Assembly (NCBI RefSeq): GCF_024172185.1
Contig: NZ_JAMZEC010000001.1
Location: forward strand, 3,782,001-3,846,000
Length of the DNA: 64,000 nt
Reading direction: 5' to 3'
DNA from: Nonomuraea roseoviolacea subsp. carminata
Lineage (GTDB): Bacteria > Actinomycetota > Actinomycetes > Streptosporangiales > Streptosporangiaceae
Shown here piece after piece: positions 45,197-53,506 of this stretch (its first letter is position 1; every line of letters begins with the position of its first letter). The notes under the pieces were generated by a model that made no database searches, had not been told where the DNA came from, and saw only the letters and a list, made by a program, of their open reading frames with translations. Made by a program: the position numbers and the translations under genes.

Positions 45197-45348
45197 TTGA
45201 CATGGTCATCGGAACTCCCTAAAGTCCCGTGACCATGTGCGCCATCTTCCTGTGATCATCGCCCCGGACGCCGCCGCGTAGAGCTGCACGCTCCGCCGGC
45301 GTCCCGTGCCGTCAACGGTTCGCGACGATTCCAGGAGGTGGGCCCTTC
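45197..45348 (+). promoter_or_regulatory. ABC-F gene leader: promoter, short leader ORF and hairpin (attenuator-like)
   Basis: A near-consensus promoter is visible: TTGACA (45197-45202), 17 bp, TAAAGT (45220-45225). The transcript should start near 45232. It begins with a six-codon ORF, MCAIFL (45235-45255), followed by a hairpin GGACGCCG/CGGCGTCC (45266-45273 with 45297-45304), then AGGAGG (from 45333) before the ABC-F start. This order is that of ribosome-mediated attenuators controlling antibiotic-resistance ABC-F genes. Confidence 0.65.
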
Positions 45349-46986
45349 ATGCGTGCTGCCCAACTGTCCCTTTCCGAACTGTCCCTTTCCGAGGTCACCA
45401 AGCGTTACGGCGAGCGCGTCGTGCTCGACCGCGTCACCTTCGCCGTCAAGCCCGGCGAGCGGGTCGGGGTGATCGGCGACAACGGCTCCGGCAAGTCGAC
45501 CCTGCTCAGGCTGATGGCCGGCGTCGAGCGGCCCGACAACGGCGAGCTCGTCGTGCGGGCGCCCGGCGGCGTCGGCCACCTGCCGCAGACGCTCGGGCTG
45601 CCGCCCGAGGCGAGCGTGGCCGACGTGATCGATCGCGCGCTCGCCGACGTGCGGGCCCTCGAAGCCCGCATCCGGGACGCCGAGCGGGCGCTCACCGAAG
45701 CCACGACGGACGCGTCGGCCGCGCTGGACGCCTACGGCGCGCTGCTCGCGGAGTTCGAGGCGCGCGGCGGCTACACGGCCGACGCGCGCGTGGACGTCGC
45801 GCTGCACGGTCTCGGCCTGCCCGGGCTCGACCGCGGGCGGCGCCTCGGCACGCTCTCCGGCGGCGAGCGGTCACGGCTGGCCCTGGCCGCGACCCTCGCC
45901 GCCGCGCCGGAGCTGCTGCTGCTCGACGAGCCGACCAACGACCTCGACGACGAGGCCGTGGCCTGGCTGGAGCGGCACCTGCGCGAGCACCGCGGCACGG
46001 TGGTGGCGATCACCCACGACCGGGTGTTCCTCGACCGGGTCACCTCGACGATCCTGGAGGTCGCCGACGGGCGGGTCAGCCGTTACGGCAACGGCTACTC
46101 CGGTTACCTCACGGCCAAGGCCGCCGAGCGGCACCGCCGGATCCAGGCGTACGAGGACTGGACGGCCGAGGTGGCCCGGCAGACGAGCATCGCCGAGTCC
46201 AACATCGCGCGGATGCACGCCATCCCCCGCAAGGTGCCGCTCGCGGTCAACGGCTCGGGCGCCTTCCGGGCCAGGTCGCGGGCGCACGGCGCGATGGGCC
46301 GGATCCGGCGGGCCCGCCAGCGGACCGAGTGGCTGCGCGCGAACCCCGTTCCGCCGCCGCCGCGACCGCTGCGCTTCACCGCGGAGCCCCTGACGGCCCA
46401 CCGGGACGACTCCGGTGCGGGCGTGGAGCTGCGCGACGTGGTGGTCGCCGGCCGGCTGCGGCTCGGCGAGCTGACGATCCCGCCGGGCGGGCGGCTGCTC
46501 GTCACCGGACCCAACGGCGCCGGCAAGACCACGCTGATGCGGGTCCTCGCCGGTGAGCTGGCGCCCGACCAGGGGTCGGTACGCCGGCCCGCCCGCGTCG
46601 GCCTGCTCCGTCAGGAGGAGGCGACCGGCCCGCTGAACCGCACGGTGCTGCGGGCCTACGCCGACGGGCGTCCGGGCACCCTGGACGAGCACGCCGACGC
46701 GCTGCTCGCGCTGGGGCTGTTCCGGCCCGCCGACCTGCGCTTGCGGGTGGGGGAGCTCTCGTACGGCCAGCGCCGCCGCATCGAGCTGGCCCGGCTGGTC
46801 AGCGCGCCGGTGGACCTGCTGCTGCTGGACGAGCCGACCAACCACCTGTCGCCGGCGCTGGTGGAGCAGATGGAGGAGGCGCTGGAGGCGTACCGGGGGA
46901 TGCTGGTGATCGTCACCCACGACCGCCGGCTGCGCGAGGGGTTCACCGGCTCGCGCCTGGAGCTGTCCGGCCATGGTTCCACGTAG
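45349..46986 (+). CDS. ABC-F ribosomal protection ATPase (antibiotic-resistance type)
   Basis: 545 residues with two ATPase domains and no membrane helices. Walker A motifs GDNGSGKSTLL and GPNGAGKTTLM, signatures LSGGERSRLALAA and LSYGQRRRIELAR, and Walker B LLLLDEPTNDL and LLLLDEPTNHL are all present. The inter-domain linker (IQAYEDWTAEVARQTSIAES... IPRKVPLAVNGSGAFRARSRAHGAMGRIRRARQR) is the arm that reaches the peptidyl-transferase centre. Relatives confer resistance to macrolides, lincosamides or streptogramins. The leader upstream supports drug-inducible expression. The specific drug cannot be told. Confidence 0.93.
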   Translation: MRAAQLSLSELSLSEVTKRYGERVVLDRVTFAVKPGERVGVIGDNGSGKSTLLRLMAGVERPDNGELVVRAPGGVGHLPQTLGLPPEASVADVIDRALADVRALEARIRDAERALTEATTDASAALDAYGALLAEFEARGGYTADARVDVALHGLGLPGLDRGRRLGTLSGGERSRLALAATLAAAPELLLLDEPTNDLDDEAVAWLERHLREHRGTVVAITHDRVFLDRVTSTILEVADGRVSRYGNGYSGYLTAKAAERHRRIQAYEDWTAEVARQTSIAESNIARMHAIPRKVPLAVNGSGAFRARSRAHGAMGRIRRARQRTEWLRANPVPPPPRPLRFTAEPLTAHRDDSGAGVELRDVVVAGRLRLGELTIPPGGRLLVTGPNGAGKTTLMRVLAGELAPDQGSVRRPARVGLLRQEEATGPLNRTVLRAYADGRPGTLDEHADALLALGLFRPADLRLRVGELSYGQRRRIELARLVSAPVDLLLLDEPTNHLSPALVEQMEEALEAYRGMLVIVTHDRRLREGFTGSRLELSGHGST

Positions 46987-46998
46987 AACATCGCTTGA

Positions 46999-47016
46999 CC
47001 TCAAGCGCGGTTGAGG
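46999..47016. promoter_or_regulatory. SoxR-type box overlapping the oxidoreductase promoter
   Basis: CCTCAA-GCGCGG-TTGAGG, an 18-bp dyad inside TTGACC TCAAGCGCGGTTGAGG. It has the layout of actinomycete SoxR sites: a -35 TTGACC (46995-47000), a stretched 19-bp spacer and a -10-like CACGCT (47020-47025). The transcript would start near ATG 47032. Confidence 0.7.
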
Positions 47017-47031
47017 CGGCACGCTCGGCCC

Positions 47032-47958
47032 ATGAGCAGACGAACGATGAGAGCAGCGGCGTTCGCCACCCCCGGCGGCCCCGAGGTCTTGCAGGTCATG
47101 GAGTTGCCGCTGCCCGAGCCCGGGCCGGGTGAGATCCGGGTCCGGGTGAAGGCGGCGGGCATGCAGCCGTTCGACACGGCGGTCCGCGAGGGCTGGGTTC
47201 CGCCGGGGGCCGGCGGCGGGCTGCCGCGCGTGCCCGGCAACGAGTTCGCAGGCGTGGTGGACGAGGTCGGCGACGGCGTGGACGGGGTCGCGCCGGGGGC
47301 CGAGGTGCTCGGCTTCTCGCTGCTCAACGGCTACGCGGAGTACATCGTGGTGCCGGCGGACAACGTGGCCCCCAAGCCCGCGGGCGTCCCCTGGGAGGTG
47401 GCGGGCGCGCTGACCGCGGCCGTGCAGACGGCCGAGCTGGCCATCGACGGGCTGGCCGTGGGGGAGGGCGACACGCTGCTCATCCACGGCGCTGCCGGGG
47501 CGGTGGGCACGGCGGCGGTGCAGATCGCCAGGTGGCGCGGCGCCACGGTGATCGGCACGGCCCGCGAGGAGAACCACGAGCACCTGCGCGCCCTCGGGGC
47601 CGTCCCGGTGGTGTACGGGGACGGGCTCGCCGACCGGGTGCGCGCGCTCGCGCCCGGCGGCGTGGACGCGGCGCTCGACGGCGCGGGCGGGGCGGCGCTG
47701 GAGGTCTCGCTGGAGCTGGTCAAGGACCGCGATCGCATCCTCACGCTCGTCGAGCACGGCAGGGCGGCCGAACTAGGCATCAGGACGACGCAGGGGGTGC
47801 GGACCGCTGAGCGGCTCGGCCGGTACGCGGCGCTGTACGCCTCGGGGAAGCTGCTCTTCCCGATCCGGCGGACGTACCGGCTGGAGGAGGCGGCGGACGC
47901 ACACCGCGAGATCGAGACCGGCCACGGGCGCGGGAAGCTGGCCCTCGTCATCGACTGA
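47032..47958 (+). CDS. NADPH:quinone oxidoreductase-type MDR protein, SoxR-type promoter
   Basis: 308 residues. GroES-like domain with VPGNEFAGVVDEVGDGV, and a Rossmann fold with LLIHGAAGAVGTAAVQIA; no catalytic zinc ligands. Such enzymes reduce quinones and enones with NADPH. Its promoter carries a SoxR-type box. In S. coelicolor SoxR activates quinone oxidoreductase genes in response to redox-active compounds, which fits this role. ATG 47032 is probably leaderless; ATG 47047 is an alternative. No soxR gene is in the window. Confidence 0.9.
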   Translation: MSRRTMRAAAFATPGGPEVLQVMELPLPEPGPGEIRVRVKAAGMQPFDTAVREGWVPPGAGGGLPRVPGNEFAGVVDEVGDGVDGVAPGAEVLGFSLLNGYAEYIVVPADNVAPKPAGVPWEVAGALTAAVQTAELAIDGLAVGEGDTLLIHGAAGAVGTAAVQIARWRGATVIGTAREENHEHLRALGAVPVVYGDGLADRVRALAPGGVDAALDGAGGAALEVSLELVKDRDRILTLVEHGRAAELGIRTTQGVRTAERLGRYAALYASGKLLFPIRRTYRLEEAADAHREIETGHGRGKLALVID

Positions 47959-48100
47959 GCGACCGACCGACAGAGGCAGCCGGGTGGCGGCGGCCATGTG
48001 CCGCCGTGCCGGTCGGCGGCGATCTTCGGCACGGCGCCGCGCCAGGGCAAGCCTGCCAGGCGGTGGCCTCCGGCGCGTGTGCCGTGGCCGGGCGGGCCGG

Positions 48101-48655
48101 TCAGGCGGTGGTCTTGTGCCGCCGGCTGAACCGGCCCGCCTTCGCGCGGTTGCCGCAGCTCTCCATCGAGCACCAGCGGCGGCTGCCGTTCTTGCTCACG
48201 TCCAGGAACCACAGGATGCACTCGGGGTGCGCGCACGGGCGCACCCGCGACGGCCGCTCGGCCATCATCCGCACGAACGCCGCCGCCGCCGTCCACGCCG
48301 GACGCCAGGCGGGCTCGTCCACGACCACCAGCTCGTACGGCTCGCCGTCGCGCATCAGCGGCCGGACCGAGCCGTGCGCGAGCACGTCGTTCAGGCCCGC
48401 TGAGCCGCGCCCTTCGAGGGTGTCGCGCACCGCCTCCCGCGCCCGCACCAGCCGGTCCCGCACGGCCTCCAGCCCCGCGCCCGCGTCGCCGCCGTCCATG
48501 ACGTGATCCATGGCGCCGTCCATGTCATGGTCGGACAGCCAGGCGCGCACCCCGTCGAGATCGTCGAACTGGTCCACTTCGGCGCCGTGCTCGCGCCACA
48601 CCGTGTTGACCAGGTCCAACGCCACGGGCTCTCCGCGAAGCGGCCGGACTCTCAC
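48101..48655 (-). CDS. CGNR zinc-finger regulator (ABATE domain protein)
   Basis: 184 residues. The N-terminal ABATE domain (LRGEPVALDLVNTVW... WLS) is followed by the C-terminal zinc finger CAHPECILWFLDVSKNGSRRWCSMESCGNR, with the CGNR box. These are stress-responsive transcription regulators of unknown ligand. GTG 48655 is the start. The AT-rich upstream region has CCTAACC/GGTTAGG inverted sequences (48702-48736) and AACCGGTTATAT, suggesting operators shared with the divergent HPP gene. Confidence 0.92.
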   Translation of the reverse strand: MRVRPLRGEPVALDLVNTVWREHGAEVDQFDDLDGVRAWLSDHDMDGAMDHVMDGGDAGAGLEAVRDRLVRAREAVRDTLEGRGSAGLNDVLAHGSVRPLMRDGEPYELVVVDEPAWRPAWTAAAAFVRMMAERPSRVRPCAHPECILWFLDVSKNGSRRWCSMESCGNRAKAGRFSRRHKTTA

Positions 48656-48784
48656 TGCCTAACCCCTCAAACCAAGTTGACCGGTTATATGGCTCCATGC
48701 TATCACCTAACCTGTAAAAACCGTTTAGCCGGTTAGGGCGAAGGCTCTCGACCTCCCCCCTGCCTCGCACGTCTGGAGCCCGCG

Positions 48785-49465
48785 ATGTCCGATCGCCTCA
48801 GCAAGCGCCGCCACGCCGACCACCCCGCGCTGCCGTCGCGCCACGACCGGTTCCACGACCGTCCGGTGCGCGACGCCCAGCCGTCCGCGCCGCACGAGGA
48901 GCCCTTGAGAGCCGTCCCGGAAGGCCGGGGGGCGGCCGGGGCCTCGCGGACCGGAGGCGTCCGCGCGGGCGTTCTCCGGGGCTGGACCTCGCAGGCTCCG
49001 GCCAGGGCGCCGCTGCCGAACGTGGTGAAGGCGACCGGGGCGGCGCTCGCGGCGCTGCTCGTGCTGGCGGGGGTGACCAGTCTGAGCGGGCTGGCGCTGT
49101 TCGCGCTGCCGTTCGTGGCCAGCGCGGCCATCGTCGCGCTCGTCCCGGCGGCGCCGTTCGCGCAGCCCCGGAGCATCGTCCTCGGGCACGTGTCGGCGAC
49201 GGTCGTGGCGCTGGCGGTCACGGCGGTGGCCGGGCCGTCGATCTGGGCCGCCGCGGTGGCCGCGGCGCTGACCACGGCCCCGATGCTGCTGCTGCGCGCC
49301 CCGCACCCGCCGGCCGCCGCCACCGCGGCCCTCATCGGCCTCACCGCCCCGGCGCCGTGGTACCTGCTGACGCCGGTGGTCACGGCCAGCGCCATCGTGA
49401 TCGCCAGCGGGGTCCTGCTCGGCCGGCTGCTGCCGGGCCACCGCTACCCCGCCTACTGGCTGTGA
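48785..49465 (+). CDS. HPP family integral membrane protein
   Basis: 226 residues. A disordered 75-residue head precedes four to five helices; the signature RAPHPPAAATAALIGLT contains the HPP motif. Some family members transport nitrite in plastids; bacterial roles are mostly unknown. It is divergent from the CGNR regulator gene. Three GC-rich 22-bp repeats and a palindrome follow the stop. Confidence 0.9.
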   Translation: MSDRLSKRRHADHPALPSRHDRFHDRPVRDAQPSAPHEEPLRAVPEGRGAAGASRTGGVRAGVLRGWTSQAPARAPLPNVVKATGAALAALLVLAGVTSLSGLALFALPFVASAAIVALVPAAPFAQPRSIVLGHVSATVVALAVTAVAGPSIWAAAVAAALTTAPMLLLRAPHPPAAATAALIGLTAPAPWYLLTPVVTASAIVIASGVLLGRLLPGHRYPAYWL

Positions 49466-49470
49466 AAGAG

Positions 49471-49556
49471 CCGCCTCCGCCGGGCGCCCCGCACCGCCTC
49501 CGCCGGGCGCCCGCACCGCCTCCGCCGGGCGCCCGCCTGGCCTCCGGCGCCGGAGG
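49471..49556. repeat. 22-bp triple repeat plus palindrome behind the HPP gene
   Basis: CCGCCTCCGCCGGGCGCCCG occurs three times (49471-49535) right after the stop, then the 16-bp perfect palindrome CCTCCGGCGCCGGAGG (49541-49556). The palindrome may terminate both the HPP gene and the convergent kinase gene. Confidence 0.85.
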
Positions 49557-49565
49557 AGGACGGAG

Positions 49566-50480
49566 CTAGAGCCGGGCGCTCACGGCGCGGACGATCGCGG
49601 CCTGGACCTCGTCCATCCGGCCGGCGCCGCCCTGGACGTCCCAGACGGTGTTCTGCAGCGCCCGGCCGAGCGTCCACCGGGCCGCCCGAGCCCGGTCCAG
49701 CCCCAGCAGGTCCGTCATCAGGTCGAAGCGCCCGAGCACCGCGCGCCGGACGTCTCCCGAGGCCACCACGTCGTCCCACCGGTTGCGCAGCGCGGGCATG
49801 AGGTCGAAGCCGGGGTCGCCGGCGAGTGGCTTGGGGTCGATGGCCAGCCACGGCTCGCGGTCGCCGGCCAGCACGTTGTCGTAGTGCAGGTCCCAGTGGA
49901 GCAGCCGGTCGCCGGGCTCGGCCGCCACGTCGGCGACGGCCGCCGCGCAGGCGGTCACCAGCTCACGGTCCTCCTCGCGGGCCAGCCCCGCGGTCGTGCG
50001 CGGCGCGGCGTCCAGCAGGCCGCGCGCGATGTCGCCCAGCAGCCGCACACCGGGCGGGGCGGGCCGGGACACCAGGCGTCCGAGCAGCCCGGTGAGGATC
50101 CGCAGCGCCTCCATGTCGTCGGGCACGGAGGAGAGCGAGCGCCCGGCGCTGAGCCGTTCGAGCAGGAGCGTGCCGGTGAGCGGGTCCTCGTCGAGCAGCC
50201 GTACGGCGCCGCGCCCGGCCCAAGCGCGCAGGCCGGGCCCCTCGCCGGAGTTCTCGCCGGTGACCGGCTGGAGCTTGAGCGCGGCCCGCGTGCCGTCGGC
50301 GCGCACGACGGGCAGCACCAGCGCCACCACGCCGTGCCACGGGCCGCCGTCGAGACGCAGCTCCCACTCCTCCAGGTACCGCGCGGCCAGTTCGGGCAGC
50401 CCCGCCACCCAGGCGCGCCCCGCATCGCCGTCCCACTTGACGTGGGACGCCGTCAGCGCCTCCGGGACGACGATCTCCAT
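49566..50480 (-). CDS. Aminoglycoside/hydroxyurea phosphotransferase family kinase
   Basis: 304 residues. The kinase motifs are the catalytic loop LLHWDLHYDNVLAG (HxDxxxxN) and the metal motif AIDPKPLAGDPGFDL of the APH(6)/hydroxyurea kinase group; the upstream ALKLQPV lysine binds ATP. Such enzymes inactivate streptomycin-like drugs or hydroxyurea, but many are housekeeping small-molecule kinases. It starts 26 nt after menB on the same strand; ATG 50480 is preferred (GGAG upstream), ATG 50498 possible. Confidence 0.9.
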   Translation of the reverse strand: MEIVVPEALTASHVKWDGDAGRAWVAGLPELAARYLEEWELRLDGGPWHGVVALVLPVVRADGTRAALKLQPVTGENSGEGPGLRAWAGRGAVRLLDEDPLTGTLLLERLSAGRSLSSVPDDMEALRILTGLLGRLVSRPAPPGVRLLGDIARGLLDAAPRTTAGLAREEDRELVTACAAAVADVAAEPGDRLLHWDLHYDNVLAGDREPWLAIDPKPLAGDPGFDLMPALRNRWDDVVASGDVRRAVLGRFDLMTDLLGLDRARAARWTLGRALQNTVWDVQGGAGRMDEVQAAIVRAVSARL

Positions 50481-50506
50481 CGGCCGCGAGCTCCGCATGC
50501 CGTGGA

Positions 50507-51385
50507 TCAGTAGTGCCAGGGGAACGGCGACCAGTCGGGGGCGCGCTTCTCCAGGAACGAGTCGCGGCCCTCGGCGGCCTCGTCGGTCATGTACGCCAGC
50601 CGCGTCGCCTCGCCGGCGAAGACCTGCTGGCCCACCAGCCCGTCGTCGATCATGTTGAAGGCGAACTTCAGCATGCGCTGCGCCGTGGGCGACTTGCCGT
50701 TGATCTTGCGGGCCCATTCGAGGGCCGTGGCCTCCAGCTCGGCGTGCGGCACCACGGCGTTGACCATGCCCATGCGGTGCGCGTCGGCTGCGGTGTAGGT
50801 GTCGCCGAGGAAGAAGATCTCGCGGGCGAACTTCTGGCCGACCTGCCGGGCCAGGTACGCGGAGCCGAAGCCGCCGTCGAAGCTGGCCACGTCGGCGTCG
50901 GTCTGCTTGAAGCGCGCGTGCTCCTCGCTGGCCAGCGTCAGGTCGCTGACCACGTGCAGGCTGTGCCCGCCGCCGGCCGCCCAGCCGGGCACCACGCAGA
51001 TCACCACCTTCGGCATGAACCGGATGAGCCGCTGCACCTCGAGGATGTGCAGGCGCCCGGTGGAGGGGGTGCCGTCGGCGTACTGGTAGCCGTCCTTGCC
51101 GCGGATGCGCTGGTCGCCGCCCGAGCAGAACGCCCAGCCGCCGTCCTTGGGCGACGGGCCGTTGCCGGTGAGCAGCACGCAGCCGACGTCGGTCGTCTGC
51201 CGGGCGTGGTCGAACGCCCGGTAGAGCTCGTCCACCGTCTGCGGCCGGAAGGCGTTGCGCACCTCCGGGCGGTTGAACGCGATGCGGACCGTGCCGTGGT
51301 CGACCGCCCGGTGATAGGTGATGTCGGTGAACGCGAATCCCTCGACCGCCTGCCACGCCTTGGGATCGAACAGCTCGGAGACCAT
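50507..51385 (-). CDS. menB: 1,4-dihydroxy-2-naphthoyl-CoA synthase
   Basis: 292 residues, crotonase fold with MenB specifics: FAFTDITYHRA, RIAFNRPEVRNAFRPQTVDEL, CSGGDQRIRGKDGYQ and VVPGWAAGGGHSLHVVSDLTLAS, ending APDWSPFPWHY. The long insertion with GGDQ.RG.DGY distinguishes MenB from other crotonases. It closes the naphthoate ring in menaquinone synthesis. Start MVSELFDP at 51385. The other men genes are not in the window. Confidence 0.97.
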   Translation of the reverse strand: MVSELFDPKAWQAVEGFAFTDITYHRAVDHGTVRIAFNRPEVRNAFRPQTVDELYRAFDHARQTTDVGCVLLTGNGPSPKDGGWAFCSGGDQRIRGKDGYQYADGTPSTGRLHILEVQRLIRFMPKVVICVVPGWAAGGGHSLHVVSDLTLASEEHARFKQTDADVASFDGGFGSAYLARQVGQKFAREIFFLGDTYTAADAHRMGMVNAVVPHAELEATALEWARKINGKSPTAQRMLKFAFNMIDDGLVGQQVFAGEATRLAYMTDEAAEGRDSFLEKRAPDWSPFPWHY

Positions 51386-51432
51386 GCGCCAGAGCCTAAC
51401 CGAACCCCTCGGCACCTCTCCGGCCGGACGGG

Positions 51433-51765
51433 TCAGGTGACCTCCGCGCGCAGCTCCGCCAGCAACTCGCCCTGGTCGGCGAGCATGTCGGTGAGGATGC
51501 GCCGCGCGGTGTCGAGGAGCTGCGACAGCTCCGGGGTGGCCAGTGTGTAGACGACCGTGCTGCCCTCACGGATGGCGCTGACGATCCCGGCCCTGCGCAG
51601 CACCGCGAGCTGCTGGGACAGGCTCGACGCCTCGATGTCGATCTGGGCCAGGAGATCCCTTACGGGGAGCGGTCCTTCCTGAAGCAGCTCCAGGACCCGG
51701 ATGCGAGCGGGGTGGCCGAGAGTGCGGAAGAAGTCGGCCTTGGCCTGGTAGACCTCCACGTGCAT
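51433..51765 (-). CDS. ArsR/SmtB family transcriptional regulator
   Basis: 110 residues. The winged helix is FRTLGHPARIRVLELLQEGPLPVRDL, IEASSLSQQLAVLRRAGIVSAIREG and TVVYTL. No cysteine metal-binding pair is present in the recognition helix, so it is probably not a metal sensor. It lies upstream of menB on the same strand (47-nt gap) and could act on that operon; it is divergent from the DUF3073 gene. Confidence 0.92.
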   Translation of the reverse strand: MHVEVYQAKADFFRTLGHPARIRVLELLQEGPLPVRDLLAQIDIEASSLSQQLAVLRRAGIVSAIREGSTVVYTLATPELSQLLDTARRILTDMLADQGELLAELRAEVT

Positions 51766-51851
51766 AGTGACAGACTAATCCAGTTCACTTGCATAATTCT
51801 TCAAGTCGTAACGTTGTTGGCTAGGATGACAGCGGGGACTAGGGAGATGCC

Positions 51852-52022
51852 ATGGGCCGAGGAAGAGCCAAGGCGAAGCAGACAAAGGTCGCTCGCCAGC
51901 TGAAGTACACCAGCCACACCATCGACTACGACCGGCTTCGCGAGGAGCTCACCGTCGACTCGCATCGTGACGACTTGCGTCCCGTCACGTCGTCTGAGCA
52001 GGAGTCCGAGCCCGCCCGTTGA
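51852..52022 (+). CDS. DUF3073 small protein
   Basis: A 56-residue protein, MGRGRAKAKQTKVARQLKYT at its start, then a YDRLREEL segment and an acidic Ser/Glu-rich tail. This is the actinobacterial DUF3073 family: small, very basic N-terminus, unknown function. ATG 51852 has AGGGAGA about 6 nt upstream. Too short for standard length cut-offs, but conserved and clearly coding. It converges on the P450 gene. Confidence 0.92.
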   Translation: MGRGRAKAKQTKVARQLKYTSHTIDYDRLREELTVDSHRDDLRPVTSSEQESEPAR

Positions 52023-52069
52023 GGCGGGTCCCGGTCTTCACCTCCACCCGTCGAGGCGGTCCACACCTC

Positions 52070-52164
52070 GTGGTGTGCGACACGTCCCGCGGGGTGCGTC
52101 ATGTCGTGCGAGACACGTCCGGCGGTGTGTGTCACACCGCGCGTGACATGTCCCGCGGTGTGCG
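52070..52164. repeat. Degenerate 33-bp tandem repeat between DUF3073 and the P450 gene
   Basis: About three units of the type GTGTGCGTCA...CCGCGCGTGACATGTCCCGCG. The repeats lie behind both convergent stop codons and end just before the P450 stop at 52165. Confidence 0.75.
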
Positions 52165-53448
52165 TCAGGCCGCGCGTGCCCGGACCCGGGCCCGCGCGAC
52201 GACGCGGGTGCGCCTGGCCGGCGCGAGCGTGACGTTCTTGAGCCGCCTGGCCTCCGGGGCCGGATCGGTCACCGACAGGTCCAGGCGGCGCAGGACCTCG
52301 CGGATGATGACGCGCATCTCCAGCAGGGCGAGCTGCGCGCCGACGCAGAACCTCCGGCCGCCGCCGAACGGCATCCACGACCGGATGTGCTGCCGGCCGT
52401 CCAGGAAGCGTTCGGGCCTGAACTCCTGAGGCTCGTCCCAGACCGCCGGGTCGTGGTGGACGAGCGGGATGGCGGGCCCGGCGTACCAGCCGGCGGGCAC
52501 CTCATGGCCGCCGAGCAGGAGCGGGGCGTCGAGCAGGCGCGGCGCCTCGTAGACGACGGGCCGCACGCGCAGCACCTCCTTGACCACCGCGTCGAGGTAC
52601 TCCTCGTCGTCGGGCAGGCGCTCCAGCACCGCGGGCAGGCGCAGCAGCCGCTCGAACGCCCAGGCGAGGCCGGTCGCGGTCGTCTCGTGCCCGGCGAGCA
52701 GCATGGTGATCAGCTCGTCGCGGATCTCCTCGTCGCCCAGCTCGGTCTCCAGCAGCCGGCCCAGCACGTCGGTGCCGCCGGGGTCGTCGCGGCGCCGGGC
52801 GATCTCGTCGTACAGGATCGCGTCGACGTCGGCCCTCAGCCGCAGGAACCGCCGGTACGGCGCGAACGGTACGCGCCCCATCGCGGACCGCAGCCCGGGC
52901 GGCGCCATGGCGACCGACATCGCGCTGCTGACGTGCAGCAGGTCGGGCAGCAGCCGCCGCAGCCGGGTCAGACGCGCGGCGTCCCGGATGCCGAAGATCA
53001 GCCGCAGGATCACCTCCATGGTGATGTCCTGCATGCGCTCGCGCAGCGTGAACGGGCGGCCGAGCGGCCAGGCCGCGACGCGTTCGGCGGCGATCTCGGT
53101 GATCTCGTCGTGGTAGCCAGCCACCTGCCTGGCGCGCAGCGGCGGAGTGAGCAGCTTGCGGTGGGCCCACCAGGGGTCGCCGTCGAGCGTGAGCACCGAG
53201 TGGGCGCCGACCAGGGGTTCGAGGAAGTCGCGCCGGGCCTCGCCGGCCCGTCCGCCGCCGGCGTCGGTCCGGTAGACCTGCTCGGCCAGTTCCCCGGTGG
53301 CGACGTACACCTCGGGCGGGAACCCGACGTAGCGCGCGGTGAACACGGGGCCGTAGCGGCGGTGGCAGCTCTCGAAGAACCCCACGGGGTCGGCCATGAA
53401 CCAGGCCGTCTGCGCGGCGGCGGGCAGCCTGGGGCCGGGTGGGATCAT
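52165..53448 (-). CDS. Cytochrome P450
   Basis: 427 residues. The oxygen-binding helix has LAGHETTATGLAWAF, the K-helix has VKEVLRVRP (ExxR), the PERF region EFRPERFLDG, and the heme-cysteine loop FGGGRRFCVGAQLA. It resembles CYP110/CYP135-like bacterial P450s with a microsomal-type ancestry. The start MIPPGPRLP at 53448 has GGAGGTG upstream; the longer frame runs through the promoter. It is divergent from a TetR gene with an inverted repeat between. Redox partners and substrate unknown. Confidence 0.94.
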   Translation of the reverse strand: MIPPGPRLPAAAQTAWFMADPVGFFESCHRRYGPVFTARYVGFPPEVYVATGELAEQVYRTDAGGGRAGEARRDFLEPLVGAHSVLTLDGDPWWAHRKLLTPPLRARQVAGYHDEITEIAAERVAAWPLGRPFTLRERMQDITMEVILRLIFGIRDAARLTRLRRLLPDLLHVSSAMSVAMAPPGLRSAMGRVPFAPYRRFLRLRADVDAILYDEIARRRDDPGGTDVLGRLLETELGDEEIRDELITMLLAGHETTATGLAWAFERLLRLPAVLERLPDDEEYLDAVVKEVLRVRPVVYEAPRLLDAPLLLGGHEVPAGWYAGPAIPLVHHDPAVWDEPQEFRPERFLDGRQHIRSWMPFGGGRRFCVGAQLALLEMRVIIREVLRRLDLSVTDPAPEARRLKNVTLAPARRTRVVARARVRARAA

Positions 53449-53460
53449 GTCGCACCTCCA

Positions 53461-53500
53461 CGATGTATATATACGTACGTCATAGACGCTCGTATACATC
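53461..53500. promoter_or_regulatory. Inverted repeat between the P450 and tetR genes
   Basis: CGATGTATA (53461-53469) mirrors TATACATCG (53492-53500), separated by 22 bp of AT-rich sequence. TATACA can serve as the -10 box of the tetR gene at 53507. Candidate TetR operator for both divergent genes. Confidence 0.7.
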
Positions 53501-53506
53501 GATAGC

